From Roseitalea sp. MMSF_3546 (GTDB taxonomy: Bacteria > Pseudomonadota > Alphaproteobacteria > Rhizobiales > Rhizobiaceae): a stretch of 64,000 nt of DNA. Each line of letters opens with the position of its first letter. Position 1 is the first letter of the stretch. The stretch spans positions 1-64,000 of the forward strand of contig NZ_JASHKB010000017.1 in NCBI RefSeq assembly GCF_030732865.1, written 5' to 3'. The notes beneath the pieces are model-generated. The model made no database searches. It had not been told where the DNA came from and saw only the letters and a program-made list of their open reading frames with translations. Shown piece after piece: positions 35,966 through 46,300 of this stretch. Position numbers and translations under genes: made by a program.

Positions 35966-37330
35966 CTACCGGCGCAGATCGCGCACGCCCAGTTCCTCCC
36001 ACATCCATCCGAAATCATAGGTAGCCATGGGATCGGCGGCATCGGGCTGCCGGGCGGACTGGTTCTCGAGATATTTGAGCCATTGGGCCAGCCTGGTGCG
36101 ACCGGCCGGGGTCCTGGCGGCCTGTCGCGGGGACATGTTGCCCAGCATCGCAACGGGCTCATCGAGCGTTTCCCTGTAATGCTGGTCCATATAGGCATGG
36201 ACCGCCTGTTCGGCCATCTCGGGCGGCAGGTCCGGGTTATCGGCCCGGTCCTGGCCCGGCGCATCGGCTTCGGCCATCATCTGCTCGACGGTTCGGATCT
36301 CGGTGAGCGGGGTGCGGATGCGCTCGCCGACAAGCGCCTGCAGCAGGGCCGTTCCGGCCTGGGCGCGCGCGGCCGAATTGGTCGAAAGGTGCAGAAACCG
36401 GCCCTTCAGCTCCAGATTGCCCAGAACCCGCGCGCCGCTGTCCATGGTCGTATCGAAGACGGTGGCACCGGCCCGTTTGGCCTTGTCCGCGGCCGCGGCC
36501 GCGGGCGCCTGCTCCAGCCAGTTCCAGAACTTCGCGGTTTCCCGCGACATGGCCGGCACGGCATCGAGGCACTCGGCGATGTCGGCCTGCCGGACGCCCT
36601 TGGCGAGCGGGAAGCGGACATTGTGGAAGACGAGTTCGTCGCCTTCGGCGTTGTGGATCTGCGGCGTTTGTGTGGCGCGTTCGAGGGTGTCGGACAGCCA
36701 TGTCAGCGTGAAAAGGGGCGCTGCGGCCTGCAGATCGGCATCGGCGATCGGCGGCAGCGTCGTCGCGCCCCGCTTGCCGAACATGCGCCGCAGGCCGTCA
36801 AACAGCGCCTGGCTGGCCTCGGGCGAAAACGCCAGGAGACCGCCGGCGAGGACGTGGCCCCCGCGCACGGATACGATGCGCGCGGCGATCCGGTCCCAGG
36901 GCTTGAGGGTACGGGTGGCCGTGCCCTCGCTGACGGCAACGGGCTCGCCGCCGCGAACGACGTCGCGCGCCATCAGCGACTTGCCCGGCACGATGTCGCT
37001 GACCTCGTAAAGGCTCATCACCGAGCCGCGCAGCCCCTCCATATAGGCCCGGGCCTGGGCGCTTTCCTTCCAGCCGCGGCGCTTGAGATAGTCGTCGACG
37101 ATGTTGCCGCCCTTGACGTCGAACTGCTGGGTCAGGAAATCCTCGAAGGCGCAGCCCCACAGCGTCATGGCCAGATCGTCGCCCAGCAGGTCGGCAAGGT
37201 CCTCGAACGCCATTTCGCCGGCATCGAGGACCGGGCCGAGATGGGCCTCGACAACCTCGTCGAGACATTCGCGCCACGGGTCGCGATCGAGGAACTTCAT
37301 GAGTCCGGCAAGATCGTGGCTGGTCGGCAT
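35966..37330 (-). CDS. uncharacterised 454-aa protein with MbcA/ParS-like C-terminus
   Basis: A 454-residue soluble protein that I do not recognise as a whole. It is acidic, with no signal peptide or membrane helix. Residues about 385-430 (PVAMLGNMSPRQAARTPAGR, then RLAQWLKYLE) resemble the toxin-binding domain of MbcA/ParS antitoxins (DUF2384), which usually reads LGGxSPxxxAxTPxGR. No toxin gene of the RES or MbcT type lies beside it, so an antitoxin role is unlikely. The central part contains MFGKRGATTLPPIADADLQA and a WLSDTLERA helix of unknown meaning. It stands alone between an unrelated plus-strand gene and the integrase remnant. Confidence 0.7.
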   Translation of the reverse strand: MPTSHDLAGLMKFLDRDPWRECLDEVVEAHLGPVLDAGEMAFEDLADLLGDDLAMTLWGCAFEDFLTQQFDVKGGNIVDDYLKRRGWKESAQARAYMEGLRGSVMSLYEVSDIVPGKSLMARDVVRGGEPVAVSEGTATRTLKPWDRIAARIVSVRGGHVLAGGLLAFSPEASQALFDGLRRMFGKRGATTLPPIADADLQAAAPLFTLTWLSDTLERATQTPQIHNAEGDELVFHNVRFPLAKGVRQADIAECLDAVPAMSRETAKFWNWLEQAPAAAAADKAKRAGATVFDTTMDSGARVLGNLELKGRFLHLSTNSAARAQAGTALLQALVGERIRTPLTEIRTVEQMMAEADAPGQDRADNPDLPPEMAEQAVHAYMDQHYRETLDEPVAMLGNMSPRQAARTPAGRTRLAQWLKYLENQSARQPDAADPMATYDFGWMWEELGVRDLRR

Positions 37331-37507
37331 CGGCGTCCTCCGGGCCTGGGATAACCAGGCGACAGTGCCCTATGGGCCCGATCCGTCCTAAAGGCTCGAC
37401 GGGGACAAGGCAATCACGGGCCCGGGCCGCGCTTGTGGACGGCGCAATGCCGGGCGGTTCTGTACGTTATCGGCGGGCGGCACGTAAGGCGCTACCCGAG
37501 CTGAATA

Positions 37508-37771
37508 AATCTCGGCATGACCCTTCGTCACGCCGTAGAAGAACCGCAGCGCGCACACTGTCTGGTTCAGCGCCGGCCACGAGATTCCGGTCGAAACCAG
37601 GTGTACCTGGAAAGCGCGTACATCCTCCAAGCCAAGCCGGTCGGTGGATCGGTCAAAGTAGCACTAAAACTTCGCCGTGGCATGCACATAGGATCGTTGC
37701 GTGGCCGGCGACAGATTGCGGATCGTCATGTCCTCGATCATGCGCCGGCGAAGCGGGCTTAACTCGGCCAT
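37508..37771 (-). pseudogene. tyrosine recombinase (integrase) fragment, nonfunctional
   Basis: Reading from an ATG at 37771, the frame encodes MAELSPLRRRMIEDMTIRN, then SPATQRSYVHATAKF, an in-frame TAG stop, and continues in the same frame with RLGLEDVRAFQVHLVSTG and CALRFFYGVTKGHAE. This is the N-terminal SAM-like domain of a phage-type integrase. The catalytic domain is gone: similarity stops at about 37508. So the gene is killed both by a nonsense codon and by truncation. Bases 37331-37507 and 37772-38010 hold no gene I can recognise, and the latter is less G+C-rich than the surroundings. It marks an old mobile-element scar at the 3' end of the polyketide operon. Confidence 0.8.
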
Positions 37772-38010
37772 CTCATTACTCCTGTTCTCAAGATTGCGCT
37801 TCAACAATCGCAATCCTTCAAAACAGAAGCCTCACCCGCAATCCGGCCCGCCAAATGCCGCGGCAGCGGCTTCGTTCATTCCCTCTCGATTCATTCCGCT
37901 CGAGTAGCGCTCCAGAAGTGTTTTTCGGCACCAATACTCAAACAAAACATCTTTCAATTTTGGGAGAGCTTACAACACGCAGATCAATAGCCTTGCGTCG
38001 ATGACGAACC

Positions 38011-39294
38011 TCAGAAGAACTTCGTAATCTTTCCAAAAACGAACGAATCTTCATGAGGGATTGCGAATGCCGAGGCAGGCATATCCCAGAATGTCCGGCC
38101 TTCAATCGACAGCAGGAGATCGTCACGTAGCCTTGTCTCGAAATCAACTGACAACGACTTGGCGGCATTGTCGAGATCGTAGGTGAAGCCGGCCTTAAAC
38201 TGTGTCCCGCCGACATCATTAAGGGAGAGGCGCAATCCGCCGAACAGATCGTTCTGGAACGCGGTTGGTGGCGCAAGAGCCGGATTGGAGGGCCGGCCGT
38301 CATAGAGATACTCGCCCAAAAAACCGATGTCGACGCCACCGGCGGCGTCGGTGAAAACTGTGTACTCAAAGCCTGCGACAGTTGCCAGAAAGTCGAGGTT
38401 GTTGGCATGCCGCCAGATCCCCTCGAACTTCAGCTGGAGGTCGCCAGTCGCAAACACCGCGTCGACGCCGACTTGATCCATCACGTCGTAGAACGGCACC
38501 ACATCGGGACCGACCATGACAAAGCGTGGCTCACGGCTTGTGCCATGGAAATATTGGACCCCAAGATCGAGCCCGCCGGCACCAAGGTCGAAATGGTTTG
38601 CATAGCGCGCGGCGAATCCCAGATGACGCGCGGTGCCGCCGGCTTCGAACATCGCCGCGGAATCGTTGATCACCATGGCAGGGCGCAAACGGTCCGCCAT
38701 GTCCGGATGATCCCGTGTCCGAAAGCCGAACATGCCATATACGCTGAACGTACCCGCCCCGGGCGAGGACCAGTTCAAATTCACCATGGGCTGACCGAGC
38801 GCCCGATCCTCGACGACATCGTCGCCCAGATCGCGCTGGTTGATGACATTGACGAGATTTCGCGCCTCGGTCACGCCCCAAAACAGCGTGTGAACGCCTG
38901 CCAAAATGTCCCAGTTGTCGCCGCGATGAAGAATATAGGCATCGCGGAGGTCGATCACGTCGTTATCGGCGCGCAGGTCGAGACGGCCGTAGGGCTCGAA
39001 AACGACGCGATTCTTGCCGTCATCAGATTCATAGTCGAGGCGGACCGAGCCTTCCAACAAGGGCATCAATCCATCGACCTGGCCGGGGAACTGTGGCGGC
39101 CCGAAGTGGAGACGCGCACCGACCGATAACTCGCCGGAAACGCTGACATTGCCACCGTCCGCGGCCTCGATGCGCTCGTTCCCTTCCGACGTTACTGTCT
39201 CCGTAAGGAAATCCGAGGCTCGGCTCGAGAGCATCGAAACGGACAGGGTCAAAATGGCGGCTGCTGCACGATACCCCATTCGCATTGAAAACAT
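38011..39294 (-). CDS. outer-membrane beta-barrel protein of the polyketide operon
   Basis: A 427-residue exported protein with a signal peptide (about residues 1-25, ending SSRA) and a long series of alternating-residue strands rich in Tyr/Phe/Gly, ending in FGKITKFF, the C-terminal aromatic signal of outer-membrane barrels. Segments such as RVVFEPYGRLDLRADNDVID and LRDAYILHRGDNWDILAGVH look like paired porin-type strands. I used the ATG at 39294; a GTG precedes it by one codon. It starts seven bases after the phosphopantetheinyl transferase stop, as last gene of the operon, and could be the outer-membrane exit or docking site for the polyketide product. Family not firmly identified. Confidence 0.78.
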   Translation of the reverse strand: MFSMRMGYRAAAAILTLSVSMLSSRASDFLTETVTSEGNERIEAADGGNVSVSGELSVGARLHFGPPQFPGQVDGLMPLLEGSVRLDYESDDGKNRVVFEPYGRLDLRADNDVIDLRDAYILHRGDNWDILAGVHTLFWGVTEARNLVNVINQRDLGDDVVEDRALGQPMVNLNWSSPGAGTFSVYGMFGFRTRDHPDMADRLRPAMVINDSAAMFEAGGTARHLGFAARYANHFDLGAGGLDLGVQYFHGTSREPRFVMVGPDVVPFYDVMDQVGVDAVFATGDLQLKFEGIWRHANNLDFLATVAGFEYTVFTDAAGGVDIGFLGEYLYDGRPSNPALAPPTAFQNDLFGGLRLSLNDVGGTQFKAGFTYDLDNAAKSLSVDFETRLRDDLLLSIEGRTFWDMPASAFAIPHEDSFVFGKITKFF

Positions 39295-39301
39295 CACCCC
39301 T

Positions 39302-40012
39302 TCAGCAGTCTAATGCTCCCGCCATAGTCGGCAACCTGCACTCTAGGTCAGACCAATCCACACGATATACGCGGGGTTCTGGAGCAGTCGATCGAATCGC
39401 GACGGCACAAACGTACTGGCAGTCGATGTCAATATCCATGACAGATAGCCGGAGATGGGCGGAACGCGCCGTCATGTTGCCCACGGGTAACACCCGAGAC
39501 TCGGCCTTGGCGAGCACGTCGCGCATGGTCAAGCCGAGGCACTTGACCACTGCTTCAAGACGGACCCAAACATCAATGGCGGCACCAGCGCAGGCCGCGC
39601 GCCTTGCGCCAATGTCGTCGCCCATGAGCCCCGAAAGTGCAGTCCGCAGCTGACTTGTCATGGCATCGGTGATGCGCGCCATTCTCCGCACTTCGAGATC
39701 AATCCCGATCGGTCCGCCCTTCGAAATGGCGACAGCAGCGCAGGTGCCGGCATGGCTGATGCTGAATTGTGGCCCCCGCGGCAAGAAAGGCTTGCCGGCG
39801 CCCGAACGCCATAGGCCCTCCAGCGCATCGTGGTCGCAGCCGTCTTGGACCAAGGCGTAACTCAGCAGCAAGCGGGACGCCGTTATAAGGCGCGACCGCA
39901 GTGCCAAATGCGCTCGGTCGTCCTGCCGGTCCGGGGAGCCGGGCACATGGGCCGTGTCCACATTTACGATCCAGATCGTCACCGGCTGTCCGCCCGCCCG
40001 GTCGCCCATCAT
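39302..40012 (-). CDS. Sfp-type 4'-phosphopantetheinyl transferase
   Basis: Adds the phosphopantetheine arm to carrier proteins, here most likely the ACP of the adjacent polyketide synthase. About 236 residues. Motifs: GKPFLP (about 73-78), FSISHAG (83-89), GIDLEVRR with Mg ligands D105 and E107, and WVRLEAVVKCLG (149-160), where the usual W-x-x-K/R-E-A helix reads W-V-R-L-E-A with the third acid E153. The ATG at 40012 has GGGGAG eight bases before it; the frame could open earlier at GTG 40057. The presence of a dedicated transferase beside AcpS (8732-9136) fits a secondary-metabolite carrier. Confidence 0.88.
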   Translation of the reverse strand: MMGDRAGGQPVTIWIVNVDTAHVPGSPDRQDDRAHLALRSRLITASRLLLSYALVQDGCDHDALEGLWRSGAGKPFLPRGPQFSISHAGTCAAVAISKGGPIGIDLEVRRMARITDAMTSQLRTALSGLMGDDIGARRAACAGAAIDVWVRLEAVVKCLGLTMRDVLAKAESRVLPVGNMTARSAHLRLSVMDIDIDCQYVCAVAIRSTAPEPRVYRVDWSDLECRLPTMAGALDC

Positions 40013-40069
40013 CGGCCCTGCTCCCCCGATGGCTGTTGCAGGTGCGCGTGCCCGCACATCGCAGCGGCG

Positions 40070-40828
40070 TCAGCGCGTCAGTTCGAGCGCCCGGGTGGTG
40101 AAGTCACCTGATCGCAACGCGGCGCCAAAGCGGTAATTGCTCCACGTTAGCGTCGTTGATTTGTCAGTCAGCAAATTGCGCATGTGCATCGTGCGTGGCC
40201 GCCATGCCGGGCCGTAGTTGCGATACCCGGAAATATCCATGGTTTTGACCCATGCGTTGCGACGATCGTAATAGTCGATGCGCTGCGGCAGGTTCGTGTT
40301 GCGGTCAAACCAGACAACGTGCTTTGTGTATCCAGACGAAAACCGAGGGTAGCGCTCGACGATGTTGCAGCAAACCTCGGTGCCAACAAGTTTGTAGGTG
40401 AAGCTGTCCAGTTCTTGGTCAACCATATCTTCATAGGCAAATTCGCTGCCTACGAACGCCCCTGAGCGACCCGATGAGCTGATGCGCTTGACGCGCCGGT
40501 TCGCGGCAAGGAAGACCCACTGGCTATCGCGTGCACCGTCCTTGGTATGGGTCAGGAGCGCCGTGCCGCGAATGTCACCGGGCCATTCGAACCGCAGCAG
40601 GCTGCGACTGCCGCCACCGACTTCCAGGCTTTTGAAGTCGAACCGGCGTGTTGCAGTGCCCCCGCCCCTGAGAACCATCTCCCCGCTCGCAGTCAAGCTG
40701 CCATACCCGGTGGTCATCGCATCGGCGCGCCGCGCAAGTTCGTAACCGTGTTGTTCGGCCGACTGCGCGAAGGCCGTCGCCGCGATGACCAGGACGAAGA
40801 AGACGGCCAGAAATGCTCTATTGATCAT
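40070..40828 (-). CDS. LolA-like periplasmic lipid-carrier protein
   Basis: A 252-residue exported protein (signal peptide residues 1-21, MINRAFLAVFFVLVIAATAF) of the outer membrane lipoprotein-sorting-like group (LolA/LppX-type half-barrel). Typical strands: GEMVLRGGGTATRRFDFKSL, SLLRFEWPGDIRGTALL, RRVKRISSSGRSGAFVGSEF with YEDM next, and a long C-terminal sheet. LolA-fold proteins hold lipids in a hydrophobic cavity, and members encoded beside MMPL transporters are thought to carry the exported lipid. An excellent AAAGGAGG ribosome site lies seven bases before the ATG, inside the mmpL stop region (11-nt overlap), so it is made together with the transporter. Confidence 0.85.
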   Translation of the reverse strand: MINRAFLAVFFVLVIAATAFAQSAEQHGYELARRADAMTTGYGSLTASGEMVLRGGGTATRRFDFKSLEVGGGSRSLLRFEWPGDIRGTALLTHTKDGARDSQWVFLAANRRVKRISSSGRSGAFVGSEFAYEDMVDQELDSFTYKLVGTEVCCNIVERYPRFSSGYTKHVVWFDRNTNLPQRIDYYDRRNAWVKTMDISGYRNYGPAWRPRTMHMRNLLTDKSTTLTWSNYRFGAALRSGDFTTRALELTR

Positions 40829-43175
40829 CGATAGGCCTCCTTTCGGCTAGGATGAGCACCGGCGGCAACAACAGCAAGTCGGCCGCAAGAGCCGCGGCGA
40901 TCGTGATCGCACACAGCATGCCGACATGCTGATTGACGGCAAAACCCGATGTCGCCAGAACACCAAATCCCATGATCAGGGCAAGTGACGTTAGAACGAG
41001 CGCCGGGGCGACGGTCGTGAAGGTCTGCCGCACGGCATCGGCCGGCGACAGGCGATCCTGACGGCGCGCCCGCAAGTACTTTATCAGAAAATGCACGCTG
41101 TCATCGACAACGATTCCCAATGTCATAGTGGTGACCACCGAAGACGCAAGATTGACTTGCCCCACCCAAAAGCCCCAGACGCCGAACGCGAGCACCGCCG
41201 GCACCAGATTTGGAAGCAGGCTTAAAAGCCCGACACGGATGTCTCGGAGCACCAACAGCATGATCATCGAAATCAGCACCAGCGCAAAGACGGTCCCACC
41301 GACCATGCTGCGGATATTGCGTTCGGACAGATACGCAAATACCATGGACATGCCGGTCGCTTGGGTGAACTGGTCGGGGGCGTTTTCGATTAGCCATTGC
41401 TCGCCTTGATGGCCCAGTTCGCGTACACGCGCACTCGTGACATCACTTAGCACTGCCGTGACACGCGAATGTGACCGATCAATGGATATGAGAGTGGTCA
41501 GGTCGTGCCCGACAGGCAGGCCAAGCTCGTAGACGAACAGGTTTTCGGCGTTGAGTTCGCGTGTGTCGGCAATGCGGAAGTAGGCGGGGTCATCGCCGTT
41601 GACAGTACGATTGATGCGCTTGAGGACTTCGGCCAAAGAATCCACCGACACGACATCGTCCTGTTCGGCCAGCCATTGGGCAAACGCGTCCACGTTGCGC
41701 AAATAGTCAGGATCAAAGACACCCCCCTCGGTACCGGCGGGAACGGAGTATTCGATAACATTGAGGCCGGTCAGCCGGTCCTCGGTAAATTCGGCCGACT
41801 GGCGGAACTCGAACCGCATGCCGAAGTATCGGATGTAATCGTCATCAAGCGCAATCCGCGAGATGCCGACGGCCGCCAGCGGCAGCAGCATGGCAAACAG
41901 CACGATCAGCGCCCGGCGCCGGGCGATGACAAATTCGCCCAGCCGCTGCATCGCCGGGACGAGCGAGAACCGCTCGGTCATTCGGGGCGGCACGAAGCTG
42001 ACAAGGCATGGAAGTGCGGTCAGGCACAGCATCATGCCGACCACCACGCCGAATGCAACTACGTTTCCTAAATCACGCATTGGCGGCGACGGGCTGAAGT
42101 TAAGGCACAGGAAACCGATCGCCGTGGTCACGCAGGTCACCCCGATCGGCACGGCGTTCTGGGCCCAGGCCCTGATCAGGCTGCGGCGATCATCGCCGGT
42201 CCGGCGCGCAAGACGCAGCCAGGTGGTCAAAAGATGGACGCATGAGGCAAGTGTCAGCACGATGATGCTGACCGGCGCGCCGGCCGTCGCGCTGTTGAGC
42301 AGCATGCCCGCCCAGCCGGCGAACCCCATCGCGGCCGCCGAGGTCGCCGCCAAGACCGCAACCGTCGACACAGTGGCCCAGAACGAGGAGAACCCGATCA
42401 GAAGCGCAAGAAGGGTCAATACGCCCATCACAGGCATGAGCGTGGCCATATCGGCCTGACCGGCCTCGGCGAACGAGACATCGGCAAGGACGCTGCCCGT
42501 CAGCCGGATCTCGAATTGCGGGTGATCCTGACGCCATTGGGCAGCCATGGACCGGGCATGGGCCGCAATCTCGACGACCTTTTCGCCGCCATCATCGGGC
42601 TTGATCACGTTGACGTTGATGCCGACTACATCGCCATTGGGCGAGACCAGGCGATTGAGCAACTCCTCCTGCCCCAATGCGGTTCGGCGGATCTCCTGAG
42701 CACGCTCAATGGTTATCGTTTTTCCAGTCGGCACCAGCGGGTCGAGGAGGATCTCATCGCCTCGGGCGCGGACATTGTTGAAGTTGGCCGGCGAATCGAC
42801 CCGCAAGGTGTTGGGTATCTGCCAGGCCTGTTCGGTCATTTGCGCCAAAGCCATGAGCGCTGCAGGCGTGTATATATCACCGTTTCGGGCAGCGATGACG
42901 AAGAGGACATTGGCCGATGCTGCGTAGGTGTCCTCGAACTCTTGCAGCGCGATGCGCTCTGGATTTTCGGTTCCGAAGAACAGCCTGCTGTCGGGATTGA
43001 AGCGCAGATTGAGCGCGCCGGCGGCAATGACCAGCACCAGCACGGTCGACAGCGCCAGAACGATCCAGCGCGATCGCAGCAATGCCGCCGCGACGCCTTC
43101 AAGCGCGACAGGGTCGATGCGCGGGCGCCACGTTCGGTTTCGCCCGGCCGCCGCATTGGGATGTTCCGCGGTCAT
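40818..43175 (-). CDS. MMPL/RND-family lipid transporter
   Basis: A 785-residue inner-membrane transporter of the RND superfamily, MMPL/sterol-sensing type. It shows two repeats, each one helix, a periplasmic porter domain and five helices: TM1 at about 36-54, porter domain to about 225, TM2-6 to about 385, then a second copy beginning ARRRALIVLFAMLLPLAAVG. The TM4-like segment LGIVVDDSVHFLIKYLRARR carries the acidic pair used for proton coupling. Close functional parallels are MmpL (mycobacterial lipids) and HpnN (hopanoids). It starts 150 bp downstream of the polyketide synthase stop, the largest gap in the operon. Confidence 0.9.
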   Translation of the reverse strand: MTAEHPNAAAGRNRTWRPRIDPVALEGVAAALLRSRWIVLALSTVLVLVIAAGALNLRFNPDSRLFFGTENPERIALQEFEDTYAASANVLFVIAARNGDIYTPAALMALAQMTEQAWQIPNTLRVDSPANFNNVRARGDEILLDPLVPTGKTITIERAQEIRRTALGQEELLNRLVSPNGDVVGINVNVIKPDDGGEKVVEIAAHARSMAAQWRQDHPQFEIRLTGSVLADVSFAEAGQADMATLMPVMGVLTLLALLIGFSSFWATVSTVAVLAATSAAAMGFAGWAGMLLNSATAGAPVSIIVLTLASCVHLLTTWLRLARRTGDDRRSLIRAWAQNAVPIGVTCVTTAIGFLCLNFSPSPPMRDLGNVVAFGVVVGMMLCLTALPCLVSFVPPRMTERFSLVPAMQRLGEFVIARRRALIVLFAMLLPLAAVGISRIALDDDYIRYFGMRFEFRQSAEFTEDRLTGLNVIEYSVPAGTEGGVFDPDYLRNVDAFAQWLAEQDDVVSVDSLAEVLKRINRTVNGDDPAYFRIADTRELNAENLFVYELGLPVGHDLTTLISIDRSHSRVTAVLSDVTSARVRELGHQGEQWLIENAPDQFTQATGMSMVFAYLSERNIRSMVGGTVFALVLISMIMLLVLRDIRVGLLSLLPNLVPAVLAFGVWGFWVGQVNLASSVVTTMTLGIVVDDSVHFLIKYLRARRQDRLSPADAVRQTFTTVAPALVLTSLALIMGFGVLATSGFAVNQHVGMLCAITIAAALAADLLLLPPVLILAERRPIDDQ

Positions 43176-43325
43176 TCAATCAACCCAGACGCTGGCCTCG
43201 TCGCTGTGTCAATCCGCCCCGGGCGATTGCTGAAACCAAGCCGCCGCCATTGCGCGCCGACAGTGGCCCGGGGCATGCACCTCGATCCGAGGTGGTCGTT
43301 GGGGCTCGACACCCGAAGACGGCCG

Positions 43326-46300
43326 TCACTCGTGGTGCTCCATCATCGTTGCCGTGCCATGCGTAAGACTCTTTTCCGATTCCTGGGGCTCATAGGTTGC
43401 GCCGACCTTCAGCTCCGGCGGCTCCACCCCCATTTCCTGCAGGCTTTCCACCGCAAATTGCAGGGCCTCTCCGACTCCATAGGCCGACGGATCCCACATT
43501 GATCGAAACATGCGGCTCTTGCCAGTGTGAAGGCTGCGCCACTGGTATTCGTAACGGGTAACATCGACGAGCGTGGGATGGTGCAGCGGCTCGACCATCA
43601 GGCCGCCAAAGGACGCGCGGGCACCCGGCGCGGCGAACATGACAGGCGCGAGCGGCGAGCGGGCCATCACGGATTTCGGAAACGTCTGGCTGACCTCGAA
43701 TTGCGGCAGATAGGCGCCATCGGCCCTGAGCTGCTCGGCAAGTGCGCGCTGACGGGTGAAATTGCCCGGCGCTCCCATCGCTGCGGCTGCCCTTAGCTGT
43801 TTACCTATGTCACGGGCGACTGCCTCAAGATCATGATATGCGCTAAAATCGCATCTCAGCATGGTCATGTTGGCCACATAACCCACATAGCTCTCTAGCG
43901 CCGGGGTGGTTCGTCCTGCCATCTCGCAATTGACGTAAATGCCATCGGCGCCGCCACGCCGGCAGATTACCGAGGCAAATGCGGCGATCTGAAGTGCCGT
44001 CTCTGTCACACCGGCTCTCCGCAGTCGCTCGTCGAGTTCGCGGTCCGCCCGATCGGACGTCTCAATGTCCAAATTGCCGCTTCTGCCGAAATTCAGGCGT
44101 TCGGAATCGAATTGATCTCCGGATGCCGCCCAACCGATACGTGGCGGCGTCAATGGCGGCAGCAGCGTTGCGCTATAGTGCGCTTGGGCTGCCTGTGTTG
44201 CACCGACGTCACCAACTCGCTCGACCTCCCGCAGATAGCGTTCGAAGGTCATTTCGGGTTTGGGGCCGATCGGCATGCCCATGTAGGCCGCAAAAAGCTC
44301 GTTCATCACAATTGCAAGGCAATAGGCATCGTGGACAACATGATGGCTCCATAAGTGGAACACATCACCATCGGACCCGCAGCGCAGCAACGTAACCCGG
44401 AATAAGGGACCGCTCTCGAAATCAACGTCCGTTCGGCCAAGCTCGCTTAATTGTTCTTCCAGGGCACTGGCCGAAACCGCTCCAAGATCGCGCACGGCAA
44501 ATGCATCGGGCGCATCGGCCGGTATGGTAACGCGCCAATCACCCTCCAGCCTGACAAAGCGCATGCGGAGCGACTGATGCCGCCCGACGACTTGGGCGAC
44601 GGCGCGGCGCAACCGGTCGACATCGAGCCCCGGCCGAATGCGGAGCGCCCGCATGCTGACCCAATAGGCGTTGAGCGAATTACCATTCCTGTTGTCTGGC
44701 CCGATGTTGAGGCATGCCAATTGCTGCGCCGTCACGGGCAGCGATTCCTGCCGCCCATTTGACTTTGGCACTGTGGGCCGCCTAGCCTTTGACGACGCAG
44801 CGCGAATGCCGGATTGGTGCCGGCCCACGGCCCTCTCCTTGGGGTCGAAGCGTTTGATGGCTATTGCCTCGCCCAGCGTTTCAGCAATTGTCTCCAGCAG
44901 CCCGCTTGCGGTTTCCTCGTCGACCACATCGGCGTCAAAGGCCCACAGAAGCTCAAGCGCGCCATCGCGCTCGACCGCCGTCAGGCGGATTTCATTGACC
45001 GCGCGTGTGGCCGCATCGTCAAAAATCGCATCAAGCATGTCCGGGTCGAGGTCGGCGACGGTGGCATGATCGATGAACGCAAAGCCGATCTGCGCGGGAT
45101 TGAGACCGGCCTTGTCGAACCGGTCGGCCAACAACGCGGCACAGGCAGCCGCGTCGAAACGCCGGTGATGCAGGCAGGTGCGCAGGCGGCGGCTGATCGC
45201 ATCGCTGTCCCACTCGTGACCTGCATGGCGCTCGACAAGTATTGGCAGCGCATCGGCAAAGGGCCCAACGACGTCCTGTCGATCCGGCTCGCGACGCACC
45301 AGATCGGTACGCTCTACGATCATCCGATGCTCGCCAAAGCGGCATTCCAACGCGCCCGCCATCGCTGAAAGCAGTCGGCCTTCGGATACGATCGGATCAT
45401 CGGCCGATGTCCAACTTGCGATCCGAGTGCTCAGCGTCACAATGGAGCCCGCATTCCACCCCATGCCGACCGGGGCCGTCGCCCGCGAACGACTGGTGAA
45501 GACGATCGGCTGGGGCAGATCATGCAGGACTTCCTGCCAGAAGGCCTGGTCGCGCAGGCTCGCTTCATTGTCGTCGACCACACAGTCGGAAGCAATGGCA
45601 CAATAGTCGGCCGGGGGCTGCTCGGTCTGCCCTTCGGCCAGTTCCTTCAGCCGCTGCGACACAAATTGAACGGACCAGCGATCGCCGGCCGCCGTGTGAC
45701 AGGCAATGTGGACTTCGGCGCCGTCATCGCGTGAGCGCCAACCGAACCGCCACAGCGCGCCGCTTTGCCCCGAAAGCGTTTCGTCCGGGCCAGGCTCGCC
45801 CAACGGAACAAGGGCCGGCGGCTCCTGCGAGAGTTCGAACGTCGCCTCCGAACCTTGGCCGAGCCGAAGGCGCAGGGCCGGCTGTTCGCGCGCCAGCGCC
45901 TCGAGCGCCGCGCCGACAGCGGACATGGCCACGCCTTGATCCATGGTCAGCGTCGCCCGGAACCACTGGGCGTGGCGCGCCATTTCGGACGACATCAGCC
46001 CCTTGTCGACGGCAATGGCCGCGAGCTGGCGCGGCATGACCGGGAAGGCATCGGGCGCTGCGCCGTCACCCTTCGATTGCGGGCTCGCGGAGAGGCCGGC
46101 CTGCTCAGTGCGCGCCGTGTCGGCTTCGATCGCCCTGACAATGACGTCGGACAGTCCGCCCACGGTCGGAGCCTGCAGGAACTTGCCGACGGGTATCGCG
46201 ATGTCCAGTTCGGCCTCGACACGGTTCTTGAGCTCGAACGATGACAGGGAATCGAGCCCGACCTCGGCAAGGGCACGGTCGAGCGGCACCGAGGCGGCCT

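Noticed and set aside
35966-37330. 454-residue protein as an antitoxin
   Set aside because: Far too long, and no neighbouring toxin gene of the RES/MbcT type.
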